6,905 bases of DNA from Acetobacteraceae bacterium (GTDB lineage: Bacteria; Pseudomonadota; Alphaproteobacteria; Acetobacterales; Acetobacteraceae): positions 1 through 6,905 of the forward strand of contig JAIYAI010000341.1 in assembly GCA_027489135.1 (NCBI GenBank), read 5' to 3'. The first letter of the stretch is position 1, and each line of letters begins with the position of its first letter. Of this stretch, positions 1 through 5,860 are shown piece after piece. A program made the translations under genes and the position numbers. The notes below the pieces were generated by a model that was not told the origin of the DNA, searched no databases, and worked only from the letters and a program-made list of their open reading frames with translations.

Positions 1-321
1 GCAGACGCGCCCTTTGAGGGCACGCGCAAGGTGATCGACGTCTCGGGCGACGGCGTGAACAACTCGGGCGGCCCGGTGGAGGCGGCGCGCGACCGCGCGG
101 TGGCCGACGGCATCACCATCAACGGCCTGCCCATCGTGCACGACCGGCCGACCTTCGGCCGCATGCCCCCCGTTCCGCTGGACGAGTACTACCGCGACAG
201 CGTGGTCGGCGGGAACGGCGCCTTCGTGATCGTGGCGGAGGACTTCAACAGCTTCGGCCAGGCGGTGAAGCGGAAGCTGATTCGCGAGATCGCGGCACTC
301 CCGGGTCCGATCCTGGGCTGA
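1..321 (+). CDS. DUF1194 domain protein, C-terminal part (5' end outside window)
   Basis: The reading frame is open from base 1 and ends at TGA 319-321, giving the last 106 residues of a protein that began upstream. I recognise DUF1194, a family of alphaproteobacterial proteins, usually 230-270 residues and often exported, with a von Willebrand factor A-like fold. The family signatures seen are VIDVSGDGVNNSGG (residues 11-24 of the fragment), then AARDRAVADGITINGLPI, the LDEYYRDSVVGG segment, and GAFVIVAEDFNSFGQAVKRKLIREIA near the C-terminus in separate blocks. The N-terminal part, where a signal peptide and the DxSxS metal-binding motif would lie, is missing from the window. Function is unknown for the family. 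The gene converges on the alpha/beta hydrolase at 343-1203 with only 21 bases between the stops, so it is probably functionally unrelated to that cluster. Confidence 0.88.
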   Translation, partial: ADAPFEGTRKVIDVSGDGVNNSGGPVEAARDRAVADGITINGLPIVHDRPTFGRMPPVPLDEYYRDSVVGGNGAFVIVAEDFNSFGQAVKRKLIREIAALPGPILG

Positions 322-337
322 GCGCACGGCAGCACTG

Positions 338-355
338 CGTCGTCACCCGACGACG
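338..355. terminator. Hairpin between convergent genes, possible bidirectional terminator
   Basis: CGTCGTC (338-344) and GACGACG (349-355) form a perfect 7-bp stem around the 4-base loop ACCC. The hairpin spans the stop codon (345-343) of the minus-strand hydrolase and lies 17 bases after the stop of the DUF1194 gene. Neither strand has a run of T after the stem, so it is not a classical intrinsic terminator. Its place between two convergent stops suggests a termination or 3'-end stabilising role, but a chance palindrome in GC-rich DNA is possible. Confidence 0.35.
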
Positions 356-1203
356 AAGCGCAGGATCTCCGCGACCAGGCGATCCGGTTCGTCGATGCGC
401 AGGGCGTGGCTGCTGTCCTCGAACAGCACGTAGCGGGAGCCGGGGATGAGGCGGTGGATCTCCTCCCCGAACTCGGGCGGGCAGATCCAGTCATGCGCGC
501 CGGAAATGACCAGCGTCGGCGCGGTGATGCGCGGCAATTCGGAGCGCAGGTCGAAGCGGCGGAGGAAGCCGTCCGGGCCGAAGGCGCGATTCAGCGCTTC
601 GGGCGAATGGATGGTGCGCGCCTGGCCATCTGCCGCCTTTGCCGCATCGTGGCGGCGCGCATAGAGCGGGCCCATCGCGGCGTAGTAGCGCTTGAGCTCG
701 GCCTCCGTCCGGAAGCCGCCCGCCCAGAGCGTGGCGCAGACGGCCTTCTGCTCCGCGGTTCCGTGCGCTTCGACGAAGGCCTCCGCCTTCGGGATGAAGC
801 CGCCATGCGACGCGGTGACCAGCAGCACCAGGTGCGAGACGCTGTCCGGGTACCGCGCCGCATGCGCCTGCGCGACCATGCCGCCATAGCTGGTGCCGAT
901 GGAGACGATCTTCCCGAGGCCGAGATGCCGGCGCAGCGCCTCCATGTCCTCGACATTCTCGTCGAGGGTCCAGCGCGCGGGATCGCCGCGATCCGAACGC
1001 CCTTGGCCGCGGTGGTCGAAATAGACGACCTGCATCGCCTCGGTCAGCGGCGTGTAGCCGGGCTTGAAACCGGAATGGTCGCCGCCCGGCCCGCCATGGA
1101 TGACGAAGGCGACGGGGCGCTCGCGCATCACCGGCCCATCGGGGACGAGGCCACAGCCTTCGATGTCGAAGAAGATCGCGGTGTCGCGGATCGCGGCGCG
1201 CAT
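343..1203 (-). CDS. Alpha/beta hydrolase, proline iminopeptidase-like
   Basis: A 286-residue serine hydrolase of the alpha/beta fold, close in layout to proline iminopeptidases and related esterases. Visible in order: HGGPGG (36-41), the oxyanion-hole motif typical of the iminopeptidase branch; DHRGQGRS (63-70); the nucleophile elbow GTSYGG with Ser105; a helical cap at about 135-215; SGAHDWICPP with the acid Asp238; and SSHALRIDEP with the catalytic His266. The triad is therefore Ser105-Asp238-His266 and looks intact. There is no signal peptide, so it should be cytoplasmic. I start it at ATG 1203-1201: homology begins directly there, a run of seven G (1207-1213) stands 3 bases upstream, and an extension to 1308 would only translate the end of the amidase gene in another frame into an Arg-rich string. 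It is the last gene of the minus-strand cluster, 16 bases after the amidase stop. It may cleave an N-terminal residue, an ester or a lactone; the substrate is unknown. Confidence 0.9.
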   Translation of the reverse strand: MRAAIRDTAIFFDIEGCGLVPDGPVMRERPVAFVIHGGPGGDHSGFKPGYTPLTEAMQVVYFDHRGQGRSDRGDPARWTLDENVEDMEALRRHLGLGKIVSIGTSYGGMVAQAHAARYPDSVSHLVLLVTASHGGFIPKAEAFVEAHGTAEQKAVCATLWAGGFRTEAELKRYYAAMGPLYARRHDAAKAADGQARTIHSPEALNRAFGPDGFLRRFDLRSELPRITAPTLVISGAHDWICPPEFGEEIHRLIPGSRYVLFEDSSHALRIDEPDRLVAEILRFVVG

Positions 1204-1219
1204 CAGCCCCCCCGTCCCA

Positions 1220-2632
1220 TCATGCCGTCGGGTCCGGCGGCACCTGCCCCGCAAGCCCCAGCGCCTGTTCCAGGAACATCGCCGCCCCCAGCAGCCCCGT
1301 CTCGTCATGCGGCCGCGCCACGAGCTGCAGCCCGACCGGCAGCCCGTCCCGCGTGAAGCCGCACGGCAACGACAGGCAGGGGCAGGAGGTCAGGGTCAGC
1401 GCGAAGGTCAGCGCCATCCAGTCGATGTAGCTGGTGGCCTTCACGCCGCCGATCTCCTCCGGATAGCGCGCCTCCACCGCGAAGGGCGGTACGGCGACGG
1501 TCGGCAGCGCCAGGAGGTCGTGCGTTTCGAAGAAGGCGGCGACGCGGTGGAACAGCGCGTGGCGCAACTGCTCCGCGCGGATCACCTCCTCGCCCGTCGC
1601 GTGCAGCCCCTTCTCGATGTTCCAGAGGATCTCGGGCGCGATGCGGTCGCGGTGATCCGCCAGCAGCGGCCCGCGCACGGCGGCGAACATCACGGCGCGC
1701 AAGGTCTGGAAGGCCTCGATGGCGCCGGAGAAATCGGGCGCCGCCTCCTCCACCACAGCGCCCATCTCGGCGAAGCGCGCGGCACCGGCGCGGCAGAGCG
1801 CCACCACCTCCGGGTCGGCGCGGATGATGCCGAGGTCGGAGCTGAAGCCGATGCGTCGCGGCGGCCGCGCATCACGGAGCGCATGGACGTAGGGCACGGC
1901 GGGCGCGGGCAGCGACAGCGGGTCGAGCCTGGTCTCCACCGCCATGGCGTCGAGGAAGAGCGCCAGGTCCGGCACGCTGCGCGCCATCGGTCCTTCCACC
2001 CAGAGATGGTCGAAGGCCGGCAGCCCGTCACCGCGCGGCACGCGGCCCGGCGAAGGGCGCAGCCCGACGATGCCGCAGAAGCTGGCCGGGATGCGCAGCG
2101 ATCCGCCGAGGCAGGAGCCGTTGGCCAGCCAGACCTCCCCCGCCGCCAGAGACGCCGCCGCGCCGCCCGAGGAGCCGCCGGCGGAGCGCGACGTGTTCCA
2201 CGGGTTCCGCGTGGCGCCGAAGACCGTGTTGAAGGTATGCGCGCCGGCGAATTCCGGCACGTTGGACTTCGCCACCGGGATCGCGCCGTTGGCCCGCATG
2301 GTGGCGACGGTCAGGTCGTCCCCGGGCGCGATGAAATGGGCATAGATCGGCGACCCTGCGGTGGTGCGCTGGCCGCCGACATGGTTGTAGTCCTTCACCG
2401 CGACCGGCAGGCCGCCGAGCCAGCGGGGGTCCTCGGCGCGGTCGTGGCGGGCGGGGTATCGCCTGGCCTCCGCCCGGGCGGTGTCGAGGAAGCGGATCGG
2501 CAGCGCGTTGATGCGCGGTTCGACCGCCGCGATGCGCGCGGCGGCGGCTTCCACCATCTCGAGCGGGGAGACCTTGCCGGCGCGCAGCAGCCCGACCGCC
2601 TCGGTGGCGGAGAGGCGCCAGAGATCGGTCAC
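1220..2632 (-). CDS. Amidase signature family hydrolase
   Basis: A 470-residue enzyme of the amidase signature family, which hydrolyses carboxamides to acid and ammonia or amine with a Ser-cisSer-Lys triad. The catalytic Lys80 is in GGLPVAVKDYNHVGG, the cis-Ser154 in AGGSSGGAAASLAAG, and the nucleophile Ser178 in GGSLRIPASFCGIVGLRPSP; the 24-residue spacing between the two serines is the family norm. The length is normal and there is no export signal. The position four residues before the nucleophile, usually Asp, is Cys174 here. The start is GTG 2632-2630, which overlaps the TGA of the UGSC gene (2631-2629) as GTGA, so translation is probably coupled; GGGG at 2641-2644 is a weak ribosome binding site. 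The N-terminal LWRLSATEAVGLLRAGKVSPLE is where amidases of this type usually begin; a longer in-frame extension to 3049 is only UGSC-gene DNA read in another frame. The substrate is unknown; it could be an aryl or alkyl amide. GatA of tRNA amidation is unlikely because no GatB or GatC lies nearby. Confidence 0.92.
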   Translation of the reverse strand: MTDLWRLSATEAVGLLRAGKVSPLEMVEAAAARIAAVEPRINALPIRFLDTARAEARRYPARHDRAEDPRWLGGLPVAVKDYNHVGGQRTTAGSPIYAHFIAPGDDLTVATMRANGAIPVAKSNVPEFAGAHTFNTVFGATRNPWNTSRSAGGSSGGAAASLAAGEVWLANGSCLGGSLRIPASFCGIVGLRPSPGRVPRGDGLPAFDHLWVEGPMARSVPDLALFLDAMAVETRLDPLSLPAPAVPYVHALRDARPPRRIGFSSDLGIIRADPEVVALCRAGAARFAEMGAVVEEAAPDFSGAIEAFQTLRAVMFAAVRGPLLADHRDRIAPEILWNIEKGLHATGEEVIRAEQLRHALFHRVAAFFETHDLLALPTVAVPPFAVEARYPEEIGGVKATSYIDWMALTFALTLTSCPCLSLPCGFTRDGLPVGLQLVARPHDETGLLGAAMFLEQALGLAGQVPPDPTA

Positions 2633-3183
2633 GCCGCGCGCCCCAGCCACACCGCCTGCGCCTGCACCACGATCTGCGCGACGCGGGCGGCGACTTCCTG
2701 CGCGGTGATCGAACTGACCGGATGGTCGATCACCACCGGCAGCAGGCCTGGCATGCCGATGGCGGCGCGGGTGAGCTTCGTCTCCTGCACGAATTCCGTC
2801 GTGATGATGCAGGCGGCGGGGCGGCCCAGCCGTTCGAGCGCGATGCTGTCGCGCACGCAGCAGGAGCAGCAGGACCCGCAATCGCCGATCGCGGTCAGCA
2901 CGATGTCGCATTCCGCCGCGATGCGCGCGATCAGCGCCGGGTCGGCATCCTTCGAGAAGCTGTGCTTCACGTAGTAGGTGACCGCGGCGAATTCGACCTG
3001 TTCGCCCAGTGCCGCCGCCGCGCCGCGCAGCAGCTTGTTCGCGTTCCACTTGCTGTTGTCGAGCACGCCGAGGCGCAGCCCCGCCAGCGCGGTGGGCCGC
3101 GGCGCCAGCGGCGTCTCGCTGCTTTCCAGCCGCCCGCGCGGGTCGAAGACGAAGGCGCTGGTGTCGTCCACCTTCTGGAGCAT
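2629..3183 (-). CDS. UGSC-family protein, cysteine form
   Basis: A 184-residue protein of the UGSC family, named for a Sec-Gly-Ser-Cys motif found in metagenomic selenoproteins. Here the first residue is cysteine: GDCGSCCSCCVRDS, with Cys102 encoded by TGC (2880-2878), so no selenocysteine machinery is needed. The fold region begins at about residue 36 (LRLGVLDNSKWNANKLL), an alternating beta/alpha pattern, with FVQETKL near 131-137 and GLLPVVIDHPVSS near 146-158. Function is not established; the family is thought to be redox active and recalls the selenoprotein B subunits of glycine-type reductases. Five cysteines fall within eight residues (102, 105, 106, 108, 109), more than the motif itself requires. 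ATG 3183 is chosen because AAGGA lies 8 bases upstream; an extension to 3309 would only translate the G/C-rich repeat. It is followed by the amidase with a 4-base overlap and preceded, after 127 bases, by the 371-residue partner gene. Confidence 0.85.
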   Translation of the reverse strand: MLQKVDDTSAFVFDPRGRLESSETPLAPRPTALAGLRLGVLDNSKWNANKLLRGAAAALGEQVEFAAVTYYVKHSFSKDADPALIARIAAECDIVLTAIGDCGSCCSCCVRDSIALERLGRPAACIITTEFVQETKLTRAAIGMPGLLPVVIDHPVSSITAQEVAARVAQIVVQAQAVWLGRAA

Positions 3184-3191
3184 GGGCTGGG

Positions 3192-3196
3192 TCCTT
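3192..3196 (-). promoter_or_regulatory. Ribosome binding site of the UGSC gene
   Basis: Read on the minus strand this is AAGGA, 8 bases before ATG 3183-3181. It decides the start of the UGSC gene, since the only longer in-frame option runs through the intergenic repeat and has no family similarity. Confidence 0.65.
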
Positions 3197-3205
3197 GAGG
3201 AGCGA

Positions 3206-3303
3206 CCTCCCCCGCCAGGGGGGGAGGGTTGAGTAGGGGTGGCTTGGAAGCGGGGGCGCGGCCCACCCCCCTCCCCGACCCTCCCCCGCCAGAGGGGGGA
3301 GGG
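3206..3303. repeat. G/C-rich inverted repeat pair inside the minus-strand cluster
   Basis: Two related units lie in opposite orientation between the partner gene and the UGSC gene: 3206-3242 and 3263-3303. Each contains a short hairpin of its own (CCTCCCCC, GCCA, then a G run ending GGGAGG; and CCCTCCCCC, GCCAGA, then GGGGGGAGGG). Each also carries a second purine-rich block (AGTAGGGGTGG in the left unit, the reverse complement GGGGAGGGGGGTGG in the right). The pair could fold as one long imperfect hairpin with a loop of about 20 bases at 3243-3262. Such elements are known as dispersed intergenic repeats in GC-rich proteobacteria. Lying within a likely operon, it could stall polymerase or protect an mRNA end and so lower expression of the downstream genes relative to the first. 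Copies elsewhere in the genome cannot be seen from this window. Confidence 0.7.
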
Positions 3304-3310
3304 AGACAAC

Positions 3311-4426
3311 TCAGATCGCGCAGACGCCGCCGACGCAGTCCGGCCCCTCGGGCAGGGCCGTATCCGCGAAGACCGGCTTCATCACCGGCGTGTTCATGTG
3401 CCCCCAGCCCGGGATGAAGGCGCTGAACCGCCCCGCATCGCCGCCCACCACGAAGAGATGGATGTTGTCGGGCGAGGGCACGATCGGGATACGGCTATCC
3501 GGGTCCCGCTTGTACCATTTCGGCAGGTTGCGGTTGTACACCTTGCCGTAGCGATGATCGCGCGTGATCAGCCGGAAGGCGTTGCCGCTGTGCATCCACA
3601 GGTAATGCCGGATGTCGCTGCGGGTCCAGCCATGCTTGGCGATGTCCCGCGCATGCTCGAGGCCCAGCGCCACCGCGCAATGCCCGGACAGCACCGCGTT
3701 GTTCGACGCGATGGTGCTCATGGCGGAGCAGATCGTGTCCAGGATCCCCTCGGGGTCGTTGCACTGGTGGTCGGTGACGCTGTGCGGCGCCTCCGCGGCC
3801 ATGGCGAAGACGGTGCTGTCCTCCGGCTTCCAGCCCTGTTCCACGTGGTAGGGCGCGAAGGGGCTGTCGGCCTCGTTCTCGCAGATGGCGTAGCTGTACT
3901 TCGCCGGGTTCCCCAGCGTGCACTTGTCGAGGTCCGGCGGATGCGCCCCGCCCACGTTCAGCAGCACCAGGCGCACCGCGCGGCCGACGGTGGCATTGGC
4001 GCGGTTGCCCGGCCCGAAGGCGGAGGCTCCGCCATTCATCCCGATCGCCCGCGCGATGGGGCCGTTCACGATGACAAGGGGCGCCGCCATATGCGTCGTC
4101 GCCTGGACGCCGTTCAGGTTGAAGGCCTGGTCCATCAACGCGTGCAGGGCGGCGCGCAGCACCGGCGCATAGGCTGGCAGGCAGCCTGCCATCACCGCGT
4201 TGATCGCCAGCACCTCGCGCGTCAGCAGGCCCCAGCGCGGCGCGACCTTGCCCTCGACCAGGTCGGGTTCTCCGCCCAGCGCATCGACGAAGGCGGCCAC
4301 CTTCTCCGGCGTCGGCGGCACCACGGGCAGGCCATCGGTCCAGCCGCGGGCATAGTAGTATTCGACGAGGTCCGTGCCCGGCGCCACGGCGTGGTGGCCG
4401 GCGATCTCCTGGACGTCGGATGCCAT
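3311..4426 (-). CDS. Uncharacterised protein, probable partner of the UGSC protein
   Basis: A 371-residue cytoplasmic-looking protein I cannot assign to an enzyme. Near the N-terminus it has YYYARGWTDGLPVVPPTPEKV (roughly residues 23-43, in two adjacent blocks), a motif I associate from memory with conserved proteins encoded beside, or annotated together with, UGSC proteins. Other conserved-looking parts are GPIARAIGMNGGASAFGPGNRANATVGRA (about 132-150, split blocks), LGNPAKYSYAICENE (171-185) and HSVTDHQCNDPEGIL (215-229). The glycine-rich block could bind a phosphate or cofactor, which is a guess. Cysteines are at 82, 169, 182, 222, 233, 250, 364 and 369; the last two form a CX4C pair at the extreme C-terminus. 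There are no membrane segments. I start it at ATG 4426 because GGGAGG ends 7 bases upstream; ATG 4432 touches that site and ATG 4465 has none. It is first in the minus-strand cluster and divergent from the NIPSNAP gene. Confidence 0.8.
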   Translation of the reverse strand: MASDVQEIAGHHAVAPGTDLVEYYYARGWTDGLPVVPPTPEKVAAFVDALGGEPDLVEGKVAPRWGLLTREVLAINAVMAGCLPAYAPVLRAALHALMDQAFNLNGVQATTHMAAPLVIVNGPIARAIGMNGGASAFGPGNRANATVGRAVRLVLLNVGGAHPPDLDKCTLGNPAKYSYAICENEADSPFAPYHVEQGWKPEDSTVFAMAAEAPHSVTDHQCNDPEGILDTICSAMSTIASNNAVLSGHCAVALGLEHARDIAKHGWTRSDIRHYLWMHSGNAFRLITRDHRYGKVYNRNLPKWYKRDPDSRIPIVPSPDNIHLFVVGGDAGRFSAFIPGWGHMNTPVMKPVFADTALPEGPDCVGGVCAI

Positions 4427-4507
4427 GCGCATCCCTCCCGTTGCCTGGGGCGTTTCCGCCCGCATGCGGCTGGTCTAGCATCCACCCGCCCAGAGAGGGA
4501 GGGACCC
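4427..4507. promoter_or_regulatory. Divergent promoter region between the minus-strand cluster and the NIPSNAP gene
   Basis: These 81 bases must carry the start signals for both directions. On the minus strand GGGAGGG (4439-4433) is the ribosome binding site of the 371-residue protein. On the plus strand GGAGG (4498-4502) serves the NIPSNAP ATG at 4508. TTTCCG (4453-4458) and TAGCAT (4476-4481), 17 bases apart, are a weak -35/-10 candidate for the plus direction. Two dyads stand out: GGGCG-TTTC-CGCCC (4448-4461) and the perfect palindrome CCGCATGCGG (4460-4469). Either could bind a regulator shared by the two divergent units. No regulator gene is in the window. Confidence 0.5.
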
Positions 4508-4834
4508 ATGATCTACGAGATGCGGATCTACGAATGCGTGCCGGGCCGTCTGCCCGCGCTGCTCGATCGCTTCAACACCATCACGCTGAAGCTGTGGGAG
4601 AAGCACGGCATCAAGCAGGCTGGCTTCTGGACCACGCTGGTCGGGCCGAACAGCCAGACCCTGTACTACCTGCTCGCCTGGGACAGCATGGCCGACCGCG
4701 AGCAGAAGTGGAACAAGTTCGCCACGGACCAGGAATGGCTGACGGCGCGCGCGAAGACCGAGGAATCGGGCCAGATCGTCGCCAAGGTGGAGAACATGTT
4801 CCTTGCGCCGACGGCCTTCTCCTCGGTGAAGTGA
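4508..4834 (+). CDS. NIPSNAP family protein
   Basis: A 108-residue single-domain protein of the NIPSNAP family, a dimeric alpha+beta barrel (ferredoxin-like) fold. The family pattern is clear: MIYEMRIYECVPGRLPALLDRF at the start (in two blocks), then LWEKHGIKQAGFWTTLVG (34-51), LYYLLAWDSMADREQKWNKF (57-76), and a C-terminal helix and strand ending NMFLAPTAFS. Bacterial members have no settled function; some sit in catabolic clusters and related dimeric barrels bind small or aromatic ligands, so a binding or isomerising role is possible but unproven. There is no signal peptide. The start ATG 4508 has GGAGG 5 bases upstream. The ureohydrolase starts 4 bases after its stop, so the two genes are almost certainly co-transcribed. 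It is divergent from the UGSC cluster and may be co-regulated with it through the shared 81-bp region. Confidence 0.88.
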   Translation: MIYEMRIYECVPGRLPALLDRFNTITLKLWEKHGIKQAGFWTTLVGPNSQTLYYLLAWDSMADREQKWNKFATDQEWLTARAKTEESGQIVAKVENMFLAPTAFSSVK

Positions 4835-4838
4835 ACCC

Positions 4839-5738
4839 ATGGCGGGAGTCCCGACCTTCGCCACGCCCGCGGGCTTCCTCGGGCTGGGCGCCAGGGACGC
4901 CGCCGACTACCAGGTGATGGGCGTGCCGCTCGACCTCGGCACGACCAACCGGGCCGGCACCCGCGAGGGGCCGGCCGCCATCCGCCGCGCCAGCCGCATG
5001 CTGACTGACGGCGCGCATCCGCTGCACCGCATCGACCCCGTGGCGGAGATGGCGATCGCCGATATCGGCGACGCCGCCATCGCGCTCGGCGACATCGCCG
5101 CAAGCCTGGCGCTGATCGAGCGCGCGGCGGCACAGCACAGCCACCTGGTCACGCTTGGCGGCGAGCACCTGATCACCCTGCCGCTGCTGCGGGCGCTGCG
5201 GAAGCGCCTCGGCACGCCGCTCGGCCTGCTGCACATGGACGCGCATTGCGATACCTGGGCCGAGAATTTCGGCCAGCCCCTGGCGCATGGCAGCGTCTTC
5301 TTCCGTGCGATCGAGGAAGGCCTCGTCGATCCGCGCCGCATGATCCAGGTCGGTCTGCGCTCGCCGGTCGATACCGCCACCGCGGACTGGGCGCCCTCGC
5401 GCGGCGTCACCGTCATCACGGGACAGGACGCGCAGGAGATGGGCCCCGCCGCCATCGCCGCCCGCGTGCGCGCGGTGCTGGGCGAGGCGCCCGCCTATCT
5501 GTCCTTCGACATCGACGTGCTCGATCCCGCCTTCGCGCCCGGCACCGGCACGCCAGAGATCGGCGGCCTCGCATCCTGGCAGGCGCAGGCGATCCTGCGG
5601 CGACTGGGTGGGCTGGACTGGCGGGGGATGGACGTGGTGGAGGTGGCGCCGGCGCACGACGTCTCGGAGATCACCGCGCTGGCGGCGGCGACCATGGCCT
5701 GGGAATATCTCTGCCTGCTGGGCGCTTCGGCGCGCTGA
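4839..5738 (+). CDS. speB: Ureohydrolase, probable agmatinase
   Basis: A 299-residue member of the arginase/agmatinase/formimidoylglutamase family, binuclear manganese enzymes that cleave a guanidino group and release urea. Agmatinase makes putrescine from agmatine. The agmatinase-type N-terminal block GVPLDLGTTNRAGTREGPAAIR (28-49, in two parts) is present. The metal ligands are all visible: His110 in LGGEHLI; Asp134, His136 and Asp138 in MDAHCDTW; Asp224 and Asp226 in SFDIDVLDPAFAPGTGTPE. His150 in HGSVFF and Glu268 in VEVAPAHD match the substrate-site positions of the family. The length is typical. The start ATG 4839 follows the NIPSNAP stop by 4 bases, with a weak GGTGAAG (4825-4831) upstream, so translation probably relies on coupling. 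Substrate choice among agmatine, guanidinobutyrate and guanidinopropionate cannot be fixed from sequence. The downstream decarboxylase supports polyamine synthesis; the NIPSNAP partner fits catabolism as well. The gene symbol is tentative. Confidence 0.88.
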   Translation: MAGVPTFATPAGFLGLGARDAADYQVMGVPLDLGTTNRAGTREGPAAIRRASRMLTDGAHPLHRIDPVAEMAIADIGDAAIALGDIAASLALIERAAAQHSHLVTLGGEHLITLPLLRALRKRLGTPLGLLHMDAHCDTWAENFGQPLAHGSVFFRAIEEGLVDPRRMIQVGLRSPVDTATADWAPSRGVTVITGQDAQEMGPAAIAARVRAVLGEAPAYLSFDIDVLDPAFAPGTGTPEIGGLASWQAQAILRRLGGLDWRGMDVVEVAPAHDVSEITALAAATMAWEYLCLLGASAR

Positions 5739-5793
5739 ATTTCCTGTAACGCCGTGTGACAGCCGGAGATCCGGCCGGAACTTCCGTAGCACA

Positions 5794-5820
5794 GCGGGAA
5801 ATTTCACTGGAATTCCCCGC
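5794..5820. repeat. 10-bp imperfect inverted repeat after the ureohydrolase gene
   Basis: GCGGGAAATT (5794-5803) pairs with AATTCCCCGC (5811-5820) at nine of ten positions around the 7-base loop TCACTGG. It lies in the most A/T-rich part of the 185-base gap. Upstream in the same gap are two shorter dyads, CCGGAGATCCGG (5763-5774) and CGGAACTTCCG (5776-5786). No T-run follows any of them. The larger dyad could end the NIPSNAP-ureohydrolase transcript or act as an operator for the decarboxylase promoter. A weak -35/-10 pair (TGGAAT 5808-5813, CATATC 5831-5836, 17 bases apart) overlaps it, which would fit an operator, but each box matches only three of six consensus bases. Confidence 0.45.
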
Positions 5821-5860
5821 CGGAACCCACCATATCCCCGTCCGCTCGACGCCAGCGCAC

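Noticed and set aside
406..1356. Plus-strand open frame of 316 codons opposite the alpha/beta hydrolase
   Set aside because: It has low-complexity Arg/Ala/Pro composition and no family similarity, and the antisense gene has a complete catalytic triad.
2878..2880. Selenocysteine at the UGSC motif
   Set aside because: The codon is TGC, not TGA, and the frame is open throughout, so this is the cysteine form.
1064..2974. Plus-strand open frame of 636 codons opposite the amidase and UGSC genes
   Set aside because: It is rich in Arg, Gly, His and Ala with no recognisable motif, and lies antisense to two well-supported genes. Long antisense frames are expected in DNA with this G/C content.
2633..3049. 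N-terminal extension of the amidase by 139 residues
   Set aside because: It is the UGSC gene read in another frame. The amidase family similarity begins at the GTG at 2632.
3184..3309. N-terminal extension of the UGSC protein by 42 residues
   Set aside because: The extension only translates the inverted repeat into Pro/Gly/Arg-rich sequence; a good ribosome binding site exists for ATG 3183.
4427..4465. Start of the 371-residue protein at ATG 4465 or ATG 4432
   Set aside because: ATG 4465 has no ribosome binding site and lies in the divergent promoter region; ATG 4432 touches the purine-rich site, which is spaced correctly for ATG 4426.
5756..5792. Promoter using GTGACA (5756-5761) and TAGCAC (5787-5792)
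   Set aside because: The spacing is 25 bases, too long for a housekeeping sigma-factor promoter.
4611..5807. Minus-strand open frame of 398 codons opposite the ureohydrolase
   Set aside because: It overlaps the NIPSNAP and ureohydrolase genes antisense, has an Arg/His/Gln-rich composition and shows no domain.
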